DNA of 64,000 nt from JAWMQL01 sp033283165 (GTDB lineage: Bacteria; Pseudomonadota; Gammaproteobacteria; Pseudomonadales; Halieaceae): contig JAWMQL010000001.1 in assembly GCA_033283165.1 (NCBI GenBank), positions 434,001-498,000 on the forward strand, given 5' to 3'. Positions 42,228 to 51,006 of the stretch are shown here, piece by piece; position 1 is the first letter of the stretch; each line of letters opens with the position of its first letter. The notes below the pieces were generated by a model. The model had not been told where the DNA came from. It worked only from the letters and a program-made list of their open reading frames with translations, and did not search any database. Position numbers and translations under genes: made by a program.

Positions 42228-43707
42228 AAGTCGACCCCTTGCCGGGTTCGCTGTCCACCGTGATGGTCCCGCCCATCAACTCGCAGAACTCGTGGCAGAT
42301 CGCCAGCCCCAGGCCGGTGCCGCCGTAGTTGGCGCTGGTGGAGGCATCGGCCTGCACAAAGGCGTCGAAAACCCTGGCCTGTTGCTCCGGGGTCATGCCG
42401 ATGCCTGTGTCGCTCACCGAGAAACTCAGCCAGCCATCCAGGTTCTCGAGTTCACAGGCGTTGACCTCGATCCGGCCCTTTTCTGTGAACTTGCAGGCGT
42501 TGCTCAGCAGGTTGACGAAGACCTGGCGAAACTTGGTTGCGTCGTTGTATACGGAAGGCAGGCTGTCCATGTCCTGCAGCGTGAGTTCCGTATCCTTTTC
42601 CAGCAGCAGCGGCGCCAGCGATTCACATACTTCCTCGATAATGGTTCCCGGATGAAAGTCTTCGCAGTGCAGCGACATCTTCCCCGTCTCGATTTTGGAA
42701 AGATCCAGAATATCGTTTATCAGTGACAGCAGCTGCCGGCCGCTGGTGATGATTTTGTCCAGGTCGTTCTGCATCTGCGGCCGGTCGATATCCGCCTGAT
42801 CATCGAGCTCATCGTGCAGCATTTCGCTGTAGCCGATAATGGCGTTGAGCGGGGTTCGCAACTCGTGACTGACGTTGGCCAGGAAAAGGCTCTTGGTTGC
42901 GTTGGCCTCGTCGGCGGCGTCCTTGGCCTGGCGCACGTCTTCGATGGCGTTTCGCAGGCGATCGGCCATGTCATTGAAGGCCATGGCGAGGTCGCCCAGT
43001 TCACCGCGGTCGTCGATATTGTCGATGCGGTAGTTGAGGTCACCGGAGCCGATACGCTGGGTGCCGGTCTTGAGCCGCTTCAGTGACTTGCCGGTATAGC
43101 GCACCAGGGAAAAACCCAGCAGGGTGGTCAGGGCGATGGTGGCGAAAAAACCGATCGCTGTTATGCGATCGGTCAGCTCGATCGTGCGGTCGATGATATT
43201 GGCCCGTTCCACCGCCAGGGCGGTCTGGCGCTGCTCCAGGGACTTGAGCCATTCCGCGGTCTCGACGAAGGGTACAGGATCGTTCACGTCCAGATTGAAA
43301 CCGGGATCGTTGTAGTTGCGATAGAACTCCAGCCAGCGACCCAGCAGGGCGTCGCTGCTGCGCCACAGCTGCTGGAAGTCGGCCCTGAGGTCCGCGTGGC
43401 TGAGATTACCCAGTCGGCGCAGCGTGTTTTCGATCAGTTTGATGTCACGTTCGGCCCGGGCCAGTTCCTCGGCGTCCAACTGGTCTTCGGTGGTCTCGCG
43501 CAGGGTCGCCAGCACCAGAATCTGTTGCTGCTGGCCCTCCAGGAGTTGCTCGATCTCCGAAGACAGCTGGGTCGCGGTGACCAGGTCGCTGTAGGCGACC
43601 ATGGATTCACTACGTGAAAAGCTGCCCCAGAAGTGGGTGCCGACATTGGCGGCGAACAGGATCAGGATCGCCACCAGCGACAGTGTGAGTCTGCGCCTCA
43701 GGCTCAT
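42178..43707 (-). CDS. Membrane sensor histidine kinase (HAMP-HisKA-HATPase)
   Basis: 509 residues. Membrane helix, periplasmic helical sensor of about 150 residues, second helix (ITAIGFFATIALTTLLGFSLV), HAMP, DHp with phospho-acceptor H281 in NVSHELRTPLNAIIGYSEML, and an ATPase with N-, G1- and G2-boxes (NLLSNACKFTEKG, SDTGIGM, GGTGLGLAI). Nothing receiver-like is fused. Its start overlaps the receiver gene upstream by 4 bases, so kinase, receiver and cyclase are one operon. It probably phosphorylates either or both of those proteins. Signal unknown. Confidence 0.93.
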   Translation of the reverse strand: MSLRRRLTLSLVAILILFAANVGTHFWGSFSRSESMVAYSDLVTATQLSSEIEQLLEGQQQQILVLATLRETTEDQLDAEELARAERDIKLIENTLRRLGNLSHADLRADFQQLWRSSDALLGRWLEFYRNYNDPGFNLDVNDPVPFVETAEWLKSLEQRQTALAVERANIIDRTIELTDRITAIGFFATIALTTLLGFSLVRYTGKSLKRLKTGTQRIGSGDLNYRIDNIDDRGELGDLAMAFNDMADRLRNAIEDVRQAKDAADEANATKSLFLANVSHELRTPLNAIIGYSEMLHDELDDQADIDRPQMQNDLDKIITSGRQLLSLINDILDLSKIETGKMSLHCEDFHPGTIIEEVCESLAPLLLEKDTELTLQDMDSLPSVYNDATKFRQVFVNLLSNACKFTEKGRIEVNACELENLDGWLSFSVSDTGIGMTPEQQARVFDAFVQADASTSANYGGTGLGLAICHEFCELMGGTITVDSEPGKGSTFTVVIPSDPELALEDV

Positions 43708-44078
43708 GTCCGGGCCAGTTTCTTTATCTTGGAGAGCAGTTCGGGGAAATCCACCGGTTTCGTCGCGTAATCGTCGCAGCCGGCTTTCATGGCATTGACT
43801 CTGTCCGCTTCCATGGCGTGGGCCGTCAGGGCGATGATGGGAATATGCCTGATCTGCTCATCCTCGCGCGCCTTGCGGCAGGCGCTCCAGCCATCCATGA
43901 TCGGCAGGTTCATATCCATGAGCACCAGCGCCGGCTGTTCACTGGCCATCAGCTCCAGGGCCTGTTGCCCGTTCTCGGCCGCGATCACCTCGAGTCCGGC
44001 GCGATGCAGGCGGCGGATCAGCATGTCGCGGTTCATTTCGTTGTCCTCCACCAGCAGAATCGGGCGGGAGTCTGTCAT
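43704..44078 (-). CDS. Stand-alone response-regulator receiver
   Basis: 124 residues, a single REC domain without an output part. Acidic pocket E11-D12, phospho-Asp D55 in LVLMDMNLPIMDG, Thr in ALTAHA and Lys in KPVDFPE. Such receivers can act as phosphate shuttles or bind partners. It overlaps both neighbours by 4 bases, lying between the receiver-cyclase gene and the kinase gene, so it is likely part of a His-Asp relay. Typical of CheY-like or FrzZ-like shuttles with no known target. Confidence 0.9.
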   Translation of the reverse strand: MTDSRPILLVEDNEMNRDMLIRRLHRAGLEVIAAENGQQALELMASEQPALVLMDMNLPIMDGWSACRKAREDEQIRHIPIIALTAHAMEADRVNAMKAGCDDYATKPVDFPELLSKIKKLART

Positions 44079-45532
44079 GACTGACCCTCCAGTATCGGGT
44101 GGATTTTCAACAGCTCGTCAATGCCCTTTACCTGTATCTCGCGACACTCGCCCAGTCGCACCGCCTGTGACAGGGAACTCACGGTCGAGTCGGCGGCCAG
44201 GATCTCGCCGCCGCTGGCGTGGTCCTCGATGCGCGAGGTGACGTTCATGGGATGGCCGACAAAGCCGTACTTACTGCGTCGCTCTGATCCTATGTTGCCG
44301 GCGATCACGTCTCCCGTGTTGAGTGCAATCGCCGTGTGCAGTTCCGGTAACCCGTCCTCGTGATTGGCGCGATTGACCTCGGCCATCGCTGCCTGCATCT
44401 CGAGCGCACACTGCACCGCCCGGTCGGCGTCGTCATCGCGCCGTTGGGGGGCGCCAAAGACGGCGAGGATGGCATCGCCGATGAACTCGTCGATGGTGCC
44501 CTGGTAGGCCAGGATGATATCGGTCATCGCGCCCAGGTAGCGGTTCAGCATGGTGACCACCTGACGGGGCTCCAACTGTTCACTGATCGTGGTGAAGCCG
44601 CGGATATCAGACATCAGGATGGTGACCCGGCGCAGGTCACCACCCAGTTCCAGTCCCTCGGGGCGTTCCAGGATGTCCGTGACAATCTCGTCCGACAGGT
44701 AGCGTCCGAAGGTGGCGCGAATGAATTTCTCGTTGCGTTCCAGCTGTTGTCGGTACAATTCTTCCCGGTCGTGCCAGCGCTTGCGTTCAATGCCCGCCTT
44801 GATCCGGGCCTGCAGCAGCACCGGGTTGAAGGGTTTGAACAGGTAATCGTCGGCGCCGGCCTCGATACATTCGATAATGTGCTCCATATCCTGGCGCCCG
44901 GAGATCACGATCACCGGGGTGGCGCGCCAGTCCGGGTGTTCCTTGATGCGGCGCAGTACCTCCCGGCCATCCATGCCGGGCATGACCAGGTCCAGCAATA
45001 CGATATCCACGTCACTTTGTTCAAGGGTGCGCAGGGCTTCCTCGCCGGAGGACGCTGTGACCACGAAATGGCCTGAGCGCGACAGGTAGCGGGCCACCAG
45101 TTCGCGATTCTCCTGCAGGTCGTCCACTGCCAGGATGAAGCCGGGATCCGTGGCGCTGGCGGGGTTTTCCGCACTGACAGCAGTGAGGGTTTCCCCGTCA
45201 CCATTGGAATTGGCCGTCTGCACCGCTTTAAGCAGCCGCTCCAGGGTGTCGTTCAGCGCCGGTGAGCCCGGCCCCAGGTCCTCCCGCAGCATCTCGGCGT
45301 AGCCGCGGATAGCTGAAAGTACATTCATCAGGTCATGACGGGAGAGGGAAGACTGGCTGTCAGCCAGCAGGCTTTCCACGCGCTCGGCCGCGGAGAACAG
45401 GCGCTCGAAATCTTCCAGGCTGGCGATGCCCAGTCGTTCCCGCTGTAGCCGAAATTGCTCGCGCAGATCGGTCATGGCGTGCAACAGGACGTCACTCCAG
45501 AGTGTGTCGACCTGGGTACTCTCGGAATTCAC
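44075..45532 (-). CDS. Receiver-linked class III nucleotide cyclase (guanylate-type specificity Glu)
   Basis: 485 residues from a GTG at 45530-45532. About residues 40-105 resemble a degenerate phosphotransfer/DHp segment (H66 in SRHDLMNVLSAIRGYAEML). A receiver domain follows with phospho-Asp D181 (DIVLLDLVMPGMDG), then a linker helix and a class III cyclase domain: metal-binding D309 (MSDIRGFT) and D353 (IGDAILAVFGAP). The base-selecting position before FIGD is Glu349 instead of the Lys of adenylate cyclases, and the partner position after KY is Gly. This is the guanylate-cyclase-like pattern, but bacterial exceptions exist. Product thus uncertain (cGMP or cAMP). Divergent from a CRP-family gene 194 bases away. 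Confidence 0.88.
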   Translation of the reverse strand: MNSESTQVDTLWSDVLLHAMTDLREQFRLQRERLGIASLEDFERLFSAAERVESLLADSQSSLSRHDLMNVLSAIRGYAEMLREDLGPGSPALNDTLERLLKAVQTANSNGDGETLTAVSAENPASATDPGFILAVDDLQENRELVARYLSRSGHFVVTASSGEEALRTLEQSDVDIVLLDLVMPGMDGREVLRRIKEHPDWRATPVIVISGRQDMEHIIECIEAGADDYLFKPFNPVLLQARIKAGIERKRWHDREELYRQQLERNEKFIRATFGRYLSDEIVTDILERPEGLELGGDLRRVTILMSDIRGFTTISEQLEPRQVVTMLNRYLGAMTDIILAYQGTIDEFIGDAILAVFGAPQRRDDDADRAVQCALEMQAAMAEVNRANHEDGLPELHTAIALNTGDVIAGNIGSERRSKYGFVGHPMNVTSRIEDHASGGEILAADSTVSSLSQAVRLGECREIQVKGIDELLKIHPILEGQS

Positions 45533-45603
45533 GCGTTGCGTCCCGTTCCTTGTTTCCCGAGAGTATAACGGGGCAGGCGCGGAGGTGGAAACGCCATCGG
45601 ATA

Positions 45604-45620
45604 ACTGCGGGCACCGCAGT
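45604..45620. promoter_or_regulatory. Palindrome in the cyclase/CRP divergent spacer
   Basis: ACTGCGG-GCA-CCGCAGT, a perfect 7-3-7 dyad at 45604-45620 between the divergent cyclase operon and CRP-like gene. It may be an operator, or a hairpin in the leader of either transcript. It does not look like a TGTGA-N6-TCACA CRP site. Confidence 0.4.
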
Positions 45621-45672
45621 AACGGCCGTGAATTGGCTGAGAAAGGTGTGTTCCGCTGGTAGATTTGTGTAC

Positions 45673-45678
45673 TATAAG
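45673..45678 (+). promoter_or_regulatory. Candidate -10 box of the CRP-like gene
   Basis: TATAAG at 45673-45678, 49 bases before the ATG at 45727; -35 (TTCCGC, 45651-45656, 16 bases away) is weak. Confidence 0.3.
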
Positions 45679-45726
45679 CGGCAACCGGCCCGACCCAGGG
45701 GGCCGACCGACGGAGCCAGTACTTCG

Positions 45727-46374
45727 ATGTTGCAACAGGTTGAAATCTTTCAGGGTCTTTCGACGGAAGAGTTGGAGGCGCTGTCGGCCAGTAGCACCAA
45801 CCGCTCTTTCCCGAAAAACACTGTGGTCATCCATGAAAACGACCCGGCCGACTCCCTGTTCATTATCGAAAGCGGCAAGGTCAAGGTTTATTGCAGCGAC
45901 AAGAACGGCAAGGAATTCATTATGAATACCCAGGGCGCCGGTGACTATTTCGGCGAACTGGCGCTGCTGGATGACTCGACCCGCTCCGCCTCGGTGCGTA
46001 CCGTGGAAAAATGTAACTTCTGCATTATCTACAAAGATGATTTCAACCGGGTGCTGGACGAATATCCGAGCATCGGTCGCAAGCTGATCAGCAACCTGGC
46101 GCAGCGCGTCCGGAAACTCACCGCCGACGTCAAAAGCCTGGCCCTGCAGGACGTCTACGGTCGGGTTGCCAATGTGTTGATGGACCTGTCCGAGGAACGC
46201 GGTGACGGCACCCTGTACATTCCTGAAAAGCTCACTCAGCAGGACATTGCGGACCGGGTGGGGGCCTCCAGGGAAATGGTGGCGCGTATCCTGAAAGACC
46301 TGACGATCGGGGAGTACATCCGCTTCGAGGGTCGCCACATAATCATCAATACCCGCCTGCCGGCGAAGTACTGA
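45727..46374 (+). CDS. CRP/FNR-family transcription regulator
   Basis: 215 residues from the ATG at 45727, with GGAG upstream. The N-terminal cyclic-nucleotide-binding beta-barrel holds GELALLDDSTRSASVRT, with the Glu and the Arg-Ser pair that bind the cyclic phosphate in CRP. In the long C-helix the positions of E. coli Thr127 and Ser128 appear as Leu and Thr. The C-terminal winged helix reads TQQDIADRVGASREMVARILKDL, keeping the SRExVxRIL DNA-reading residues of CRP, so it may bind a TGTGA-like site. It is divergent from a cyclase operon, pointing to a cyclic-nucleotide circuit. It lacks the cysteine cluster of FNR. Confidence 0.9.
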   Translation: MLQQVEIFQGLSTEELEALSASSTNRSFPKNTVVIHENDPADSLFIIESGKVKVYCSDKNGKEFIMNTQGAGDYFGELALLDDSTRSASVRTVEKCNFCIIYKDDFNRVLDEYPSIGRKLISNLAQRVRKLTADVKSLALQDVYGRVANVLMDLSEERGDGTLYIPEKLTQQDIADRVGASREMVARILKDLTIGEYIRFEGRHIIINTRLPAKY

Positions 46375-46385
46375 TTGACTCGACG

Positions 46386-47768
46386 CTAGTTTGTGGGCGG
46401 CGCTTCATCGCGCACCGCGTCCACCACCAGATCCAGTTCCCCGCGTGCCAGTCGCGCCTGCAATCGCTCCCCGGCCCGCACCTGCCCGGCCTCGCTGACC
46501 ACCTGGCCTGCGGTGTCGGTGAGTACGCTGTAACCCCGCTCGAGGGTGCGTAGTGGGCTGACCGAGTCGAGCATTGATGCAAGATGTTCCAATTGCTCCC
46601 GCGTCCGTTCCAGGCGGGCGTTCATGGCGGCGGCCAGTTGCCTGGAGAGCAGTTGTGCCTGGTCCCGGCAGGCACGTATCCGGCGCTGTGGTGATTGTCC
46701 GCGCAGGCGCGTCTCCAGCAGGGCCAGACGGTTGGCCAGGTGCGCACGCTGATGGCGCTGGGCCAGCAACAGTCGCTGTTCTAATTCGTCCAGTCGCTGG
46801 GCCTGCTCGCGCAACTGGTAGTCCGGCCGCCGCAGGCGTCGCCTCAGGTGGGCCAGTTCCGAACCCAGTGCCGCCAATCGCTGCCGCGTCTGCTGCACCA
46901 GTCGCGCTTCCAGTTGGGTCATACGCTGCAGCAGATCCCGCTGGTCGGTGCTCAGCATTTCCGCGGCCGCGGATGGCGTGGGCGCACGCTGGTCCGCCGC
47001 CATGTCGGCGATGGTGAAATCCACCTCGTGCCCCACCGCGCTGACCACGGGCAGGTCGCTGGCGGCAATCGCCCGTGCCAGCACTTCCTCGTTGAAGGCC
47101 CACAGGTCCTCCAGCGAGCCACCGCCACGGCCGACGATCAAAGCGTCCAGGATTATTTCCCCCTCACGGTGCCAGCGATTGGCCCGCTCGATGGCTGCGC
47201 TGATCTCCGCCGCCGCGCCTTCGCCCTGCACGGGTACCGGGAACAGGTACACAGCGATACCCGGGGCGCGGCGTTTCAGGACCGTCAGAATGTCGTGGAT
47301 GGCGGCACCGCTGGGGGAGGTGATTACCCCCAGGCGCGAGACCCGCTCCGGCAGCTCCTGTTTGCGGGCGGGCTCAAACAGGCCCTCCGCCAGCAGCCGG
47401 GCCTTGAGCTCCTCGAACAGTGCCTGCAGAGCCCCGGCCCCGGCGGGTTCCAGGTGCTCCACGATGAGTTGGAATTCACCGCGGCCCTCGTACAGGGACA
47501 CCCGGCCGCGCAGGCGCAGGGCCTGGCCATTTTCCGGGGTCAGTCGCTGGCGCTGGTTGCGGTTGCGGAACATGGCGCAGCGGACCTGGGCCCGGCCGTC
47601 CTTGAGGGTGAAGTACCAGTGGCCGGAGGAGGGGGCCGCGAAGTTGCTGACCTCGCCCTCGACCCAGACGTAGTCGAAGTGGCTTTCCAGCAGGCTGCGG
47701 GCCTGGCGGTTCAGTTGCGACACGGTCAGGGTCGGTGGCTGGCCGCCCGGGGCGAAGGGGTTGGACAA
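46386..47768 (-). CDS. xseA: Exodeoxyribonuclease VII large subunit
   Basis: 460 residues from TTG 47766-47768. An OB-fold N-terminus (SQLNRQARSLLESHFDYVWVEGEVSN), a catalytic middle with ITSPSGAAIHDILTVLKRRAP, DALIVGRGGGSLEDLWAFNEE and PVVSAVGHEVDFTIADMAADQRAPTPSAAAE, and a long coiled coil to the end. With XseB it degrades single-stranded DNA to acid-soluble pieces. xseB is not next to it. It is convergent with the CRP-like gene (11 bases) and divergent from guaB. Confidence 0.95.
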   Translation of the reverse strand: MSNPFAPGGQPPTLTVSQLNRQARSLLESHFDYVWVEGEVSNFAAPSSGHWYFTLKDGRAQVRCAMFRNRNQRQRLTPENGQALRLRGRVSLYEGRGEFQLIVEHLEPAGAGALQALFEELKARLLAEGLFEPARKQELPERVSRLGVITSPSGAAIHDILTVLKRRAPGIAVYLFPVPVQGEGAAAEISAAIERANRWHREGEIILDALIVGRGGGSLEDLWAFNEEVLARAIAASDLPVVSAVGHEVDFTIADMAADQRAPTPSAAAEMLSTDQRDLLQRMTQLEARLVQQTRQRLAALGSELAHLRRRLRRPDYQLREQAQRLDELEQRLLLAQRHQRAHLANRLALLETRLRGQSPQRRIRACRDQAQLLSRQLAAAMNARLERTREQLEHLASMLDSVSPLRTLERGYSVLTDTAGQVVSEAGQVRAGERLQARLARGELDLVVDAVRDEAPPTN

Positions 47769-47778
47769 GGCTCTGTTG

Positions 47779-47808
47779 TTTACGCGGTACTGGAGTAAGA
47801 TTTATAAT
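47779..47808 (+). promoter_or_regulatory. Promoter of guaB (guaBA)
   Basis: TTTACG (47779-47784), 18 bases, then a perfect TATAAT (47803-47808), 41 bases before the guaB ATG. It overlaps the divergent xseA start region. Confidence 0.65.
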
Positions 47809-47848
47809 TGCACGTTTAACCTGACGCTGCCACCCCGGAGATAAACCT

Positions 47849-49318
47849 ATGCTGCGTATCGCTCAGGAAGCGCTGACATTCGATGACGTACTCCTGCTGC
47901 CCGGGTACTCCGAGGTGGTTGCCACGGATGTCAGCCTGGCAACCCGGCTGACCCGGGGGATAAGCCTCAACCTGCCGCTGGTCTCCGCGGCCATGGACAC
48001 TGTCACTGAATCCCGCCTGGCTATCGCCATGGCCCAGGAAGGGGGTATCGGCATCATCCACAAGAGCATGACTGTCGCCGAGCAGGCCGAGCAGGTGCGC
48101 AAGGTCAAGAAATTCGAAAGCGGGGTGGTGAAGGACCCGATCACCATCCAGCAGTCGGCGACCATCGCCGAGCTTATGGAGCTTACCACGGCCAACGGAA
48201 TTTCCGGTGTGCCGGTGCTCGACGGTACAGACCTTGTGGGTATCGTCACCCGCCGCGACCTGCGCTTCGAGTCCAACCCCCAGAAGCTGGTGTCCAGCAT
48301 CATGACCCCTCGCGACAAACTCGTCACGGTAAAAGAGGGGGCCGGTGCCGAGGAGGTTCAGGGACTGCTACACAAGCACCGGATCGAGAAGATCCTGGTG
48401 GTCAACGACGATTTCGATCTCTGCGGCATGATCACGGTGAAGGACTTCGACAAGGCCGAGAGCTTCCCCCACGCCTGTAAGGATTCCTATGGCCAGTTGC
48501 GGGTGGGCGCATCGGTGGGCACCAGCCCCGACACGGATGACCGCGTGGCAGCCCTGGTGCGAGCGGGCGTTGACGTGCTGGTGGTGGACACCGCTCACGG
48601 GCATTCGCGCAACGTGATCGAGCGGGTGCGGATGATCAAGTCCGACTACCCTTCAATCCAGGTGATCGGCGGCAATATCGCCACTGGCGCCGCCGCCGTG
48701 GCCCTGGCGGACGCGGGGGCCGACGGGGTCAAGGTAGGCATCGGCCCCGGGTCTATCTGCACCACCCGTATCGTGACCGGTATCGGGGTACCCCAGATCA
48801 CCGCCATCGCCAACGTGGTGGAGGCCCTGGCCAACACCGATGTCCCGGTGATCGCCGACGGCGGGGTGCGTTTTTCCGGCGACATCGCCAAGGCGTTGGT
48901 GGCCGGCGCCCATTCTGTAATGATGGGGTCGATGTTCGCCGGTACCGAGGAGGCGCCGGGTGAGGTGGAACTGTACCAGGGCCGGACCTACAAGGCCTAC
49001 CGCGGCATGGGTTCACTCGGTGCCATGTCCAAGACCCAGGGCTCTTCCGACCGCTATTTCCAGGACGCCAGCAAGGGGACAGAGAAACTGGTTCCGGAGG
49101 GAATCGAGGGCCGGGTACCCTATAAGGGCCCGGTGTCAGCCATCGTGCACCAGCTGATGGGCGGGGTGCGCTCCGCCATGGGTTATACCGGCAGTGTCGA
49201 CATCGAGACCATGCGCACCCGCCCGGAGTTCGTGCGGGTCACTGCCGCTGGCATGTCAGAAAGCCATGTGCACGATGTATCGATTACCAAGGAAGCACCC
49301 AACTACCCGGTGCGTTGA
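47849..49318 (+). CDS. guaB: IMP dehydrogenase
   Basis: 489 residues; ATG with CCGGAG upstream. It is a TIM barrel with a pair of CBS domains inserted (about residues 95-210: VKDPITIQQSATIAELM; SIMTPRDKLVTVKEGAGAEEVQ). The catalytic Cys is in VGIGPGSICTTRIVTGIGVPQ; the mobile flap has GSLGAMSKTQGSSDRYFQ. It oxidises IMP to XMP with NAD in guanine synthesis. guaA follows after an 80-base gap containing a long palindrome. Confidence 0.98.
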   Translation: MLRIAQEALTFDDVLLLPGYSEVVATDVSLATRLTRGISLNLPLVSAAMDTVTESRLAIAMAQEGGIGIIHKSMTVAEQAEQVRKVKKFESGVVKDPITIQQSATIAELMELTTANGISGVPVLDGTDLVGIVTRRDLRFESNPQKLVSSIMTPRDKLVTVKEGAGAEEVQGLLHKHRIEKILVVNDDFDLCGMITVKDFDKAESFPHACKDSYGQLRVGASVGTSPDTDDRVAALVRAGVDVLVVDTAHGHSRNVIERVRMIKSDYPSIQVIGGNIATGAAAVALADAGADGVKVGIGPGSICTTRIVTGIGVPQITAIANVVEALANTDVPVIADGGVRFSGDIAKALVAGAHSVMMGSMFAGTEEAPGEVELYQGRTYKAYRGMGSLGAMSKTQGSSDRYFQDASKGTEKLVPEGIEGRVPYKGPVSAIVHQLMGGVRSAMGYTGSVDIETMRTRPEFVRVTAAGMSESHVHDVSITKEAPNYPVR

Positions 49319-49332
49319 ACCCTGATTCAGGT

Positions 49333-49386
49333 AATTTCGGGGACAGTTCACTTAATTTTCAAATTAAGTGAACTGTCCCCGAATTT
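49333..49386. repeat. REP-like long palindrome between guaB and guaA
   Basis: Two 26-base arms (49333-49358 and 49361-49386) pair in 25 of 26 positions around a TC loop. The core is CGGGGACAGTTCACTTAATT and its complement. The RNA form would be a nearly perfect 26-bp hairpin. It has no U-tract. It ends at the Shine-Dalgarno site of guaA (AAAGGA, 49386-49391). Similar GGGGACAGT palindromes are, as I recall, associated with REP-type and transposase-linked repeats in gammaproteobacteria. Confidence 0.9.
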
Positions 49387-49398
49387 AAAGGATTGCCT

Positions 49399-50976
49399 AT
49401 GACCACTGACATCCATGCCCAGAAAGTCCTGATACTGGACTTTGGCTCCCAGTACACCCAGCTTATCGCCCGCCGGGTGCGGGAGGTCGGCGTGTACTGT
49501 GAGTTGCGCGCCTGGGACATGTCCGAAGAGGAGATCCGTGATTTCGCCCCTGCCGGTGTCATCCTGTCCGGGGGGCCCGAGTCGGTCGCCGCCGATGCCT
49601 CGCCGCGGGTCCCGGCCAGTGTGTTTGAGCTGGGCGTGCCAGTGCTGGGTATCTGCTATGGGATGCAGGCCATGGCCGAGCAGTTCGGTGGCCGGGTGGA
49701 GGGGTCCCAGGTCAGCGAGTTCGGGTATGCGCAGATTCGTCTGGTGAACAATGGCGGCCTGCTGCACGATATCCGCGACCATTTTGACGACCAGGGCAAC
49801 GCGCTGCTGGACGTGTGGATGAGCCACGGCGACAAGGTGGTGGAGTTGCCGCCGGAGTTTGAACTCAGCGCCGAGACCGACAGTTGCCCCATTGCCGCCA
49901 TGTGTCACCGGGAAAAACCTTTCTACGGCATACAGTTTCACCCGGAAGTGACCCATACCCTCCAGGGCAAGCGCATAATCGAGCATTTCGTGCTGGAATC
50001 CTGCGGCTGCGAGGCGCTGTGGACCCCGCACAACATCGTCGAGGACGCGATAGCTCGGGTGCGGGAAACCGTCGGCGGTGACAAGGTCCTGCTGGGCCTG
50101 TCCGGCGGGGTGGATTCCTCCGTGGTGGCGGCGCTTTTGCACCGCGCCATCGGTGACCAGCTGACCTGCGTATTCGTCGACAACGGCCTGCTGCGCCTGC
50201 ACGAGGGCGACCAGGTGATGGACATGTTTGCCCGTAACATGGGGGTAAAAGTGATCCGCGTCGACGCCGAGGAGCTGTTCCTGGGCAAGCTGGCGGGCGA
50301 GGCCGACCCGGAGCAGAAGCGCAAGCTCATCGGCAATACGTTCATCGAGGTGTTCGACCGGGAAGCGACGACACTGGAGGACGTGAAGTGGCTGGCCCAG
50401 GGCACCATCTACCCCGACGTGATCGAGTCCGCCGGCGCCAGGACCGGCAAGGCTCACGTGATCAAGTCGCACCACAACGTGGGCGGCCTGCCCGACGACA
50501 TGGCGCTGGAACTGGTGGAACCCCTGCGGGAGTTGTTCAAGGACGAGGTGCGCCAGATCGGGCTGGAGCTCGGCCTGCCCTATGACATGGTCTATCGCCA
50601 CCCGTTTCCCGGGCCCGGCCTGGGGGTGCGGATCCTGGGCGAGGTGAAGAAGGAGTACGCCGACCTGCTGCGCCGCGCGGACGCCATTTTCATCGAGGAA
50701 CTGCACCAGTGGGACTGGTACCACAAGACCAGCCAGGCCTTCGCCGTTTTTCTGCCGGTCAGGTCAGTGGGCGTGGTCGGTGACGCACGCCGCTACGAAT
50801 ACGTGATCGCCCTGCGCGCGGTGGAAACCGTGGACTTCATGACCGCCCGCTGGGCACACCTGCCCTACGAGCTGCTGGAACACGTGTCCAACCGCATCAT
50901 CAATGAGATCTCCGGGGTCTCCCGGGTCACCTACGATATCAGCAGCAAGCCGCCCGCCACGATCGAGTGGGAGTAG
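49399..50976 (+). CDS. guaA: GMP synthase (glutamine-hydrolysing)
   Basis: 525 residues from ATG 49399, with AAAGGA about eight bases upstream, the same length as E. coli GuaA. N-terminal class I glutamine amidotransferase (ILDFGSQYTQLIARRVRE; catalytic Cys in GICYGMQ; QFHPEVTHT with His-Glu), then the ATP pyrophosphatase with GLSGGVDSSVVA and a C-terminal dimerisation domain (SRVTYDISSKPPATIEWE). It converts XMP to GMP. Its translation start lies directly behind a strong hairpin. A small hairpin follows at 51007. Confidence 0.98.
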   Translation: MTTDIHAQKVLILDFGSQYTQLIARRVREVGVYCELRAWDMSEEEIRDFAPAGVILSGGPESVAADASPRVPASVFELGVPVLGICYGMQAMAEQFGGRVEGSQVSEFGYAQIRLVNNGGLLHDIRDHFDDQGNALLDVWMSHGDKVVELPPEFELSAETDSCPIAAMCHREKPFYGIQFHPEVTHTLQGKRIIEHFVLESCGCEALWTPHNIVEDAIARVRETVGGDKVLLGLSGGVDSSVVAALLHRAIGDQLTCVFVDNGLLRLHEGDQVMDMFARNMGVKVIRVDAEELFLGKLAGEADPEQKRKLIGNTFIEVFDREATTLEDVKWLAQGTIYPDVIESAGARTGKAHVIKSHHNVGGLPDDMALELVEPLRELFKDEVRQIGLELGLPYDMVYRHPFPGPGLGVRILGEVKKEYADLLRRADAIFIEELHQWDWYHKTSQAFAVFLPVRSVGVVGDARRYEYVIALRAVETVDFMTARWAHLPYELLEHVSNRIINEISGVSRVTYDISSKPPATIEWE

Positions 50977-51006
50977 TGGTGGCAGTGTGTTGACTTGCCT
51001 GGATCG

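Noticed and set aside
47779..47848. Purine riboswitch or PurR site upstream of guaB
   Set aside because: The 40-base leader is too short for a riboswitch, and no clear PurR palindrome is visible.
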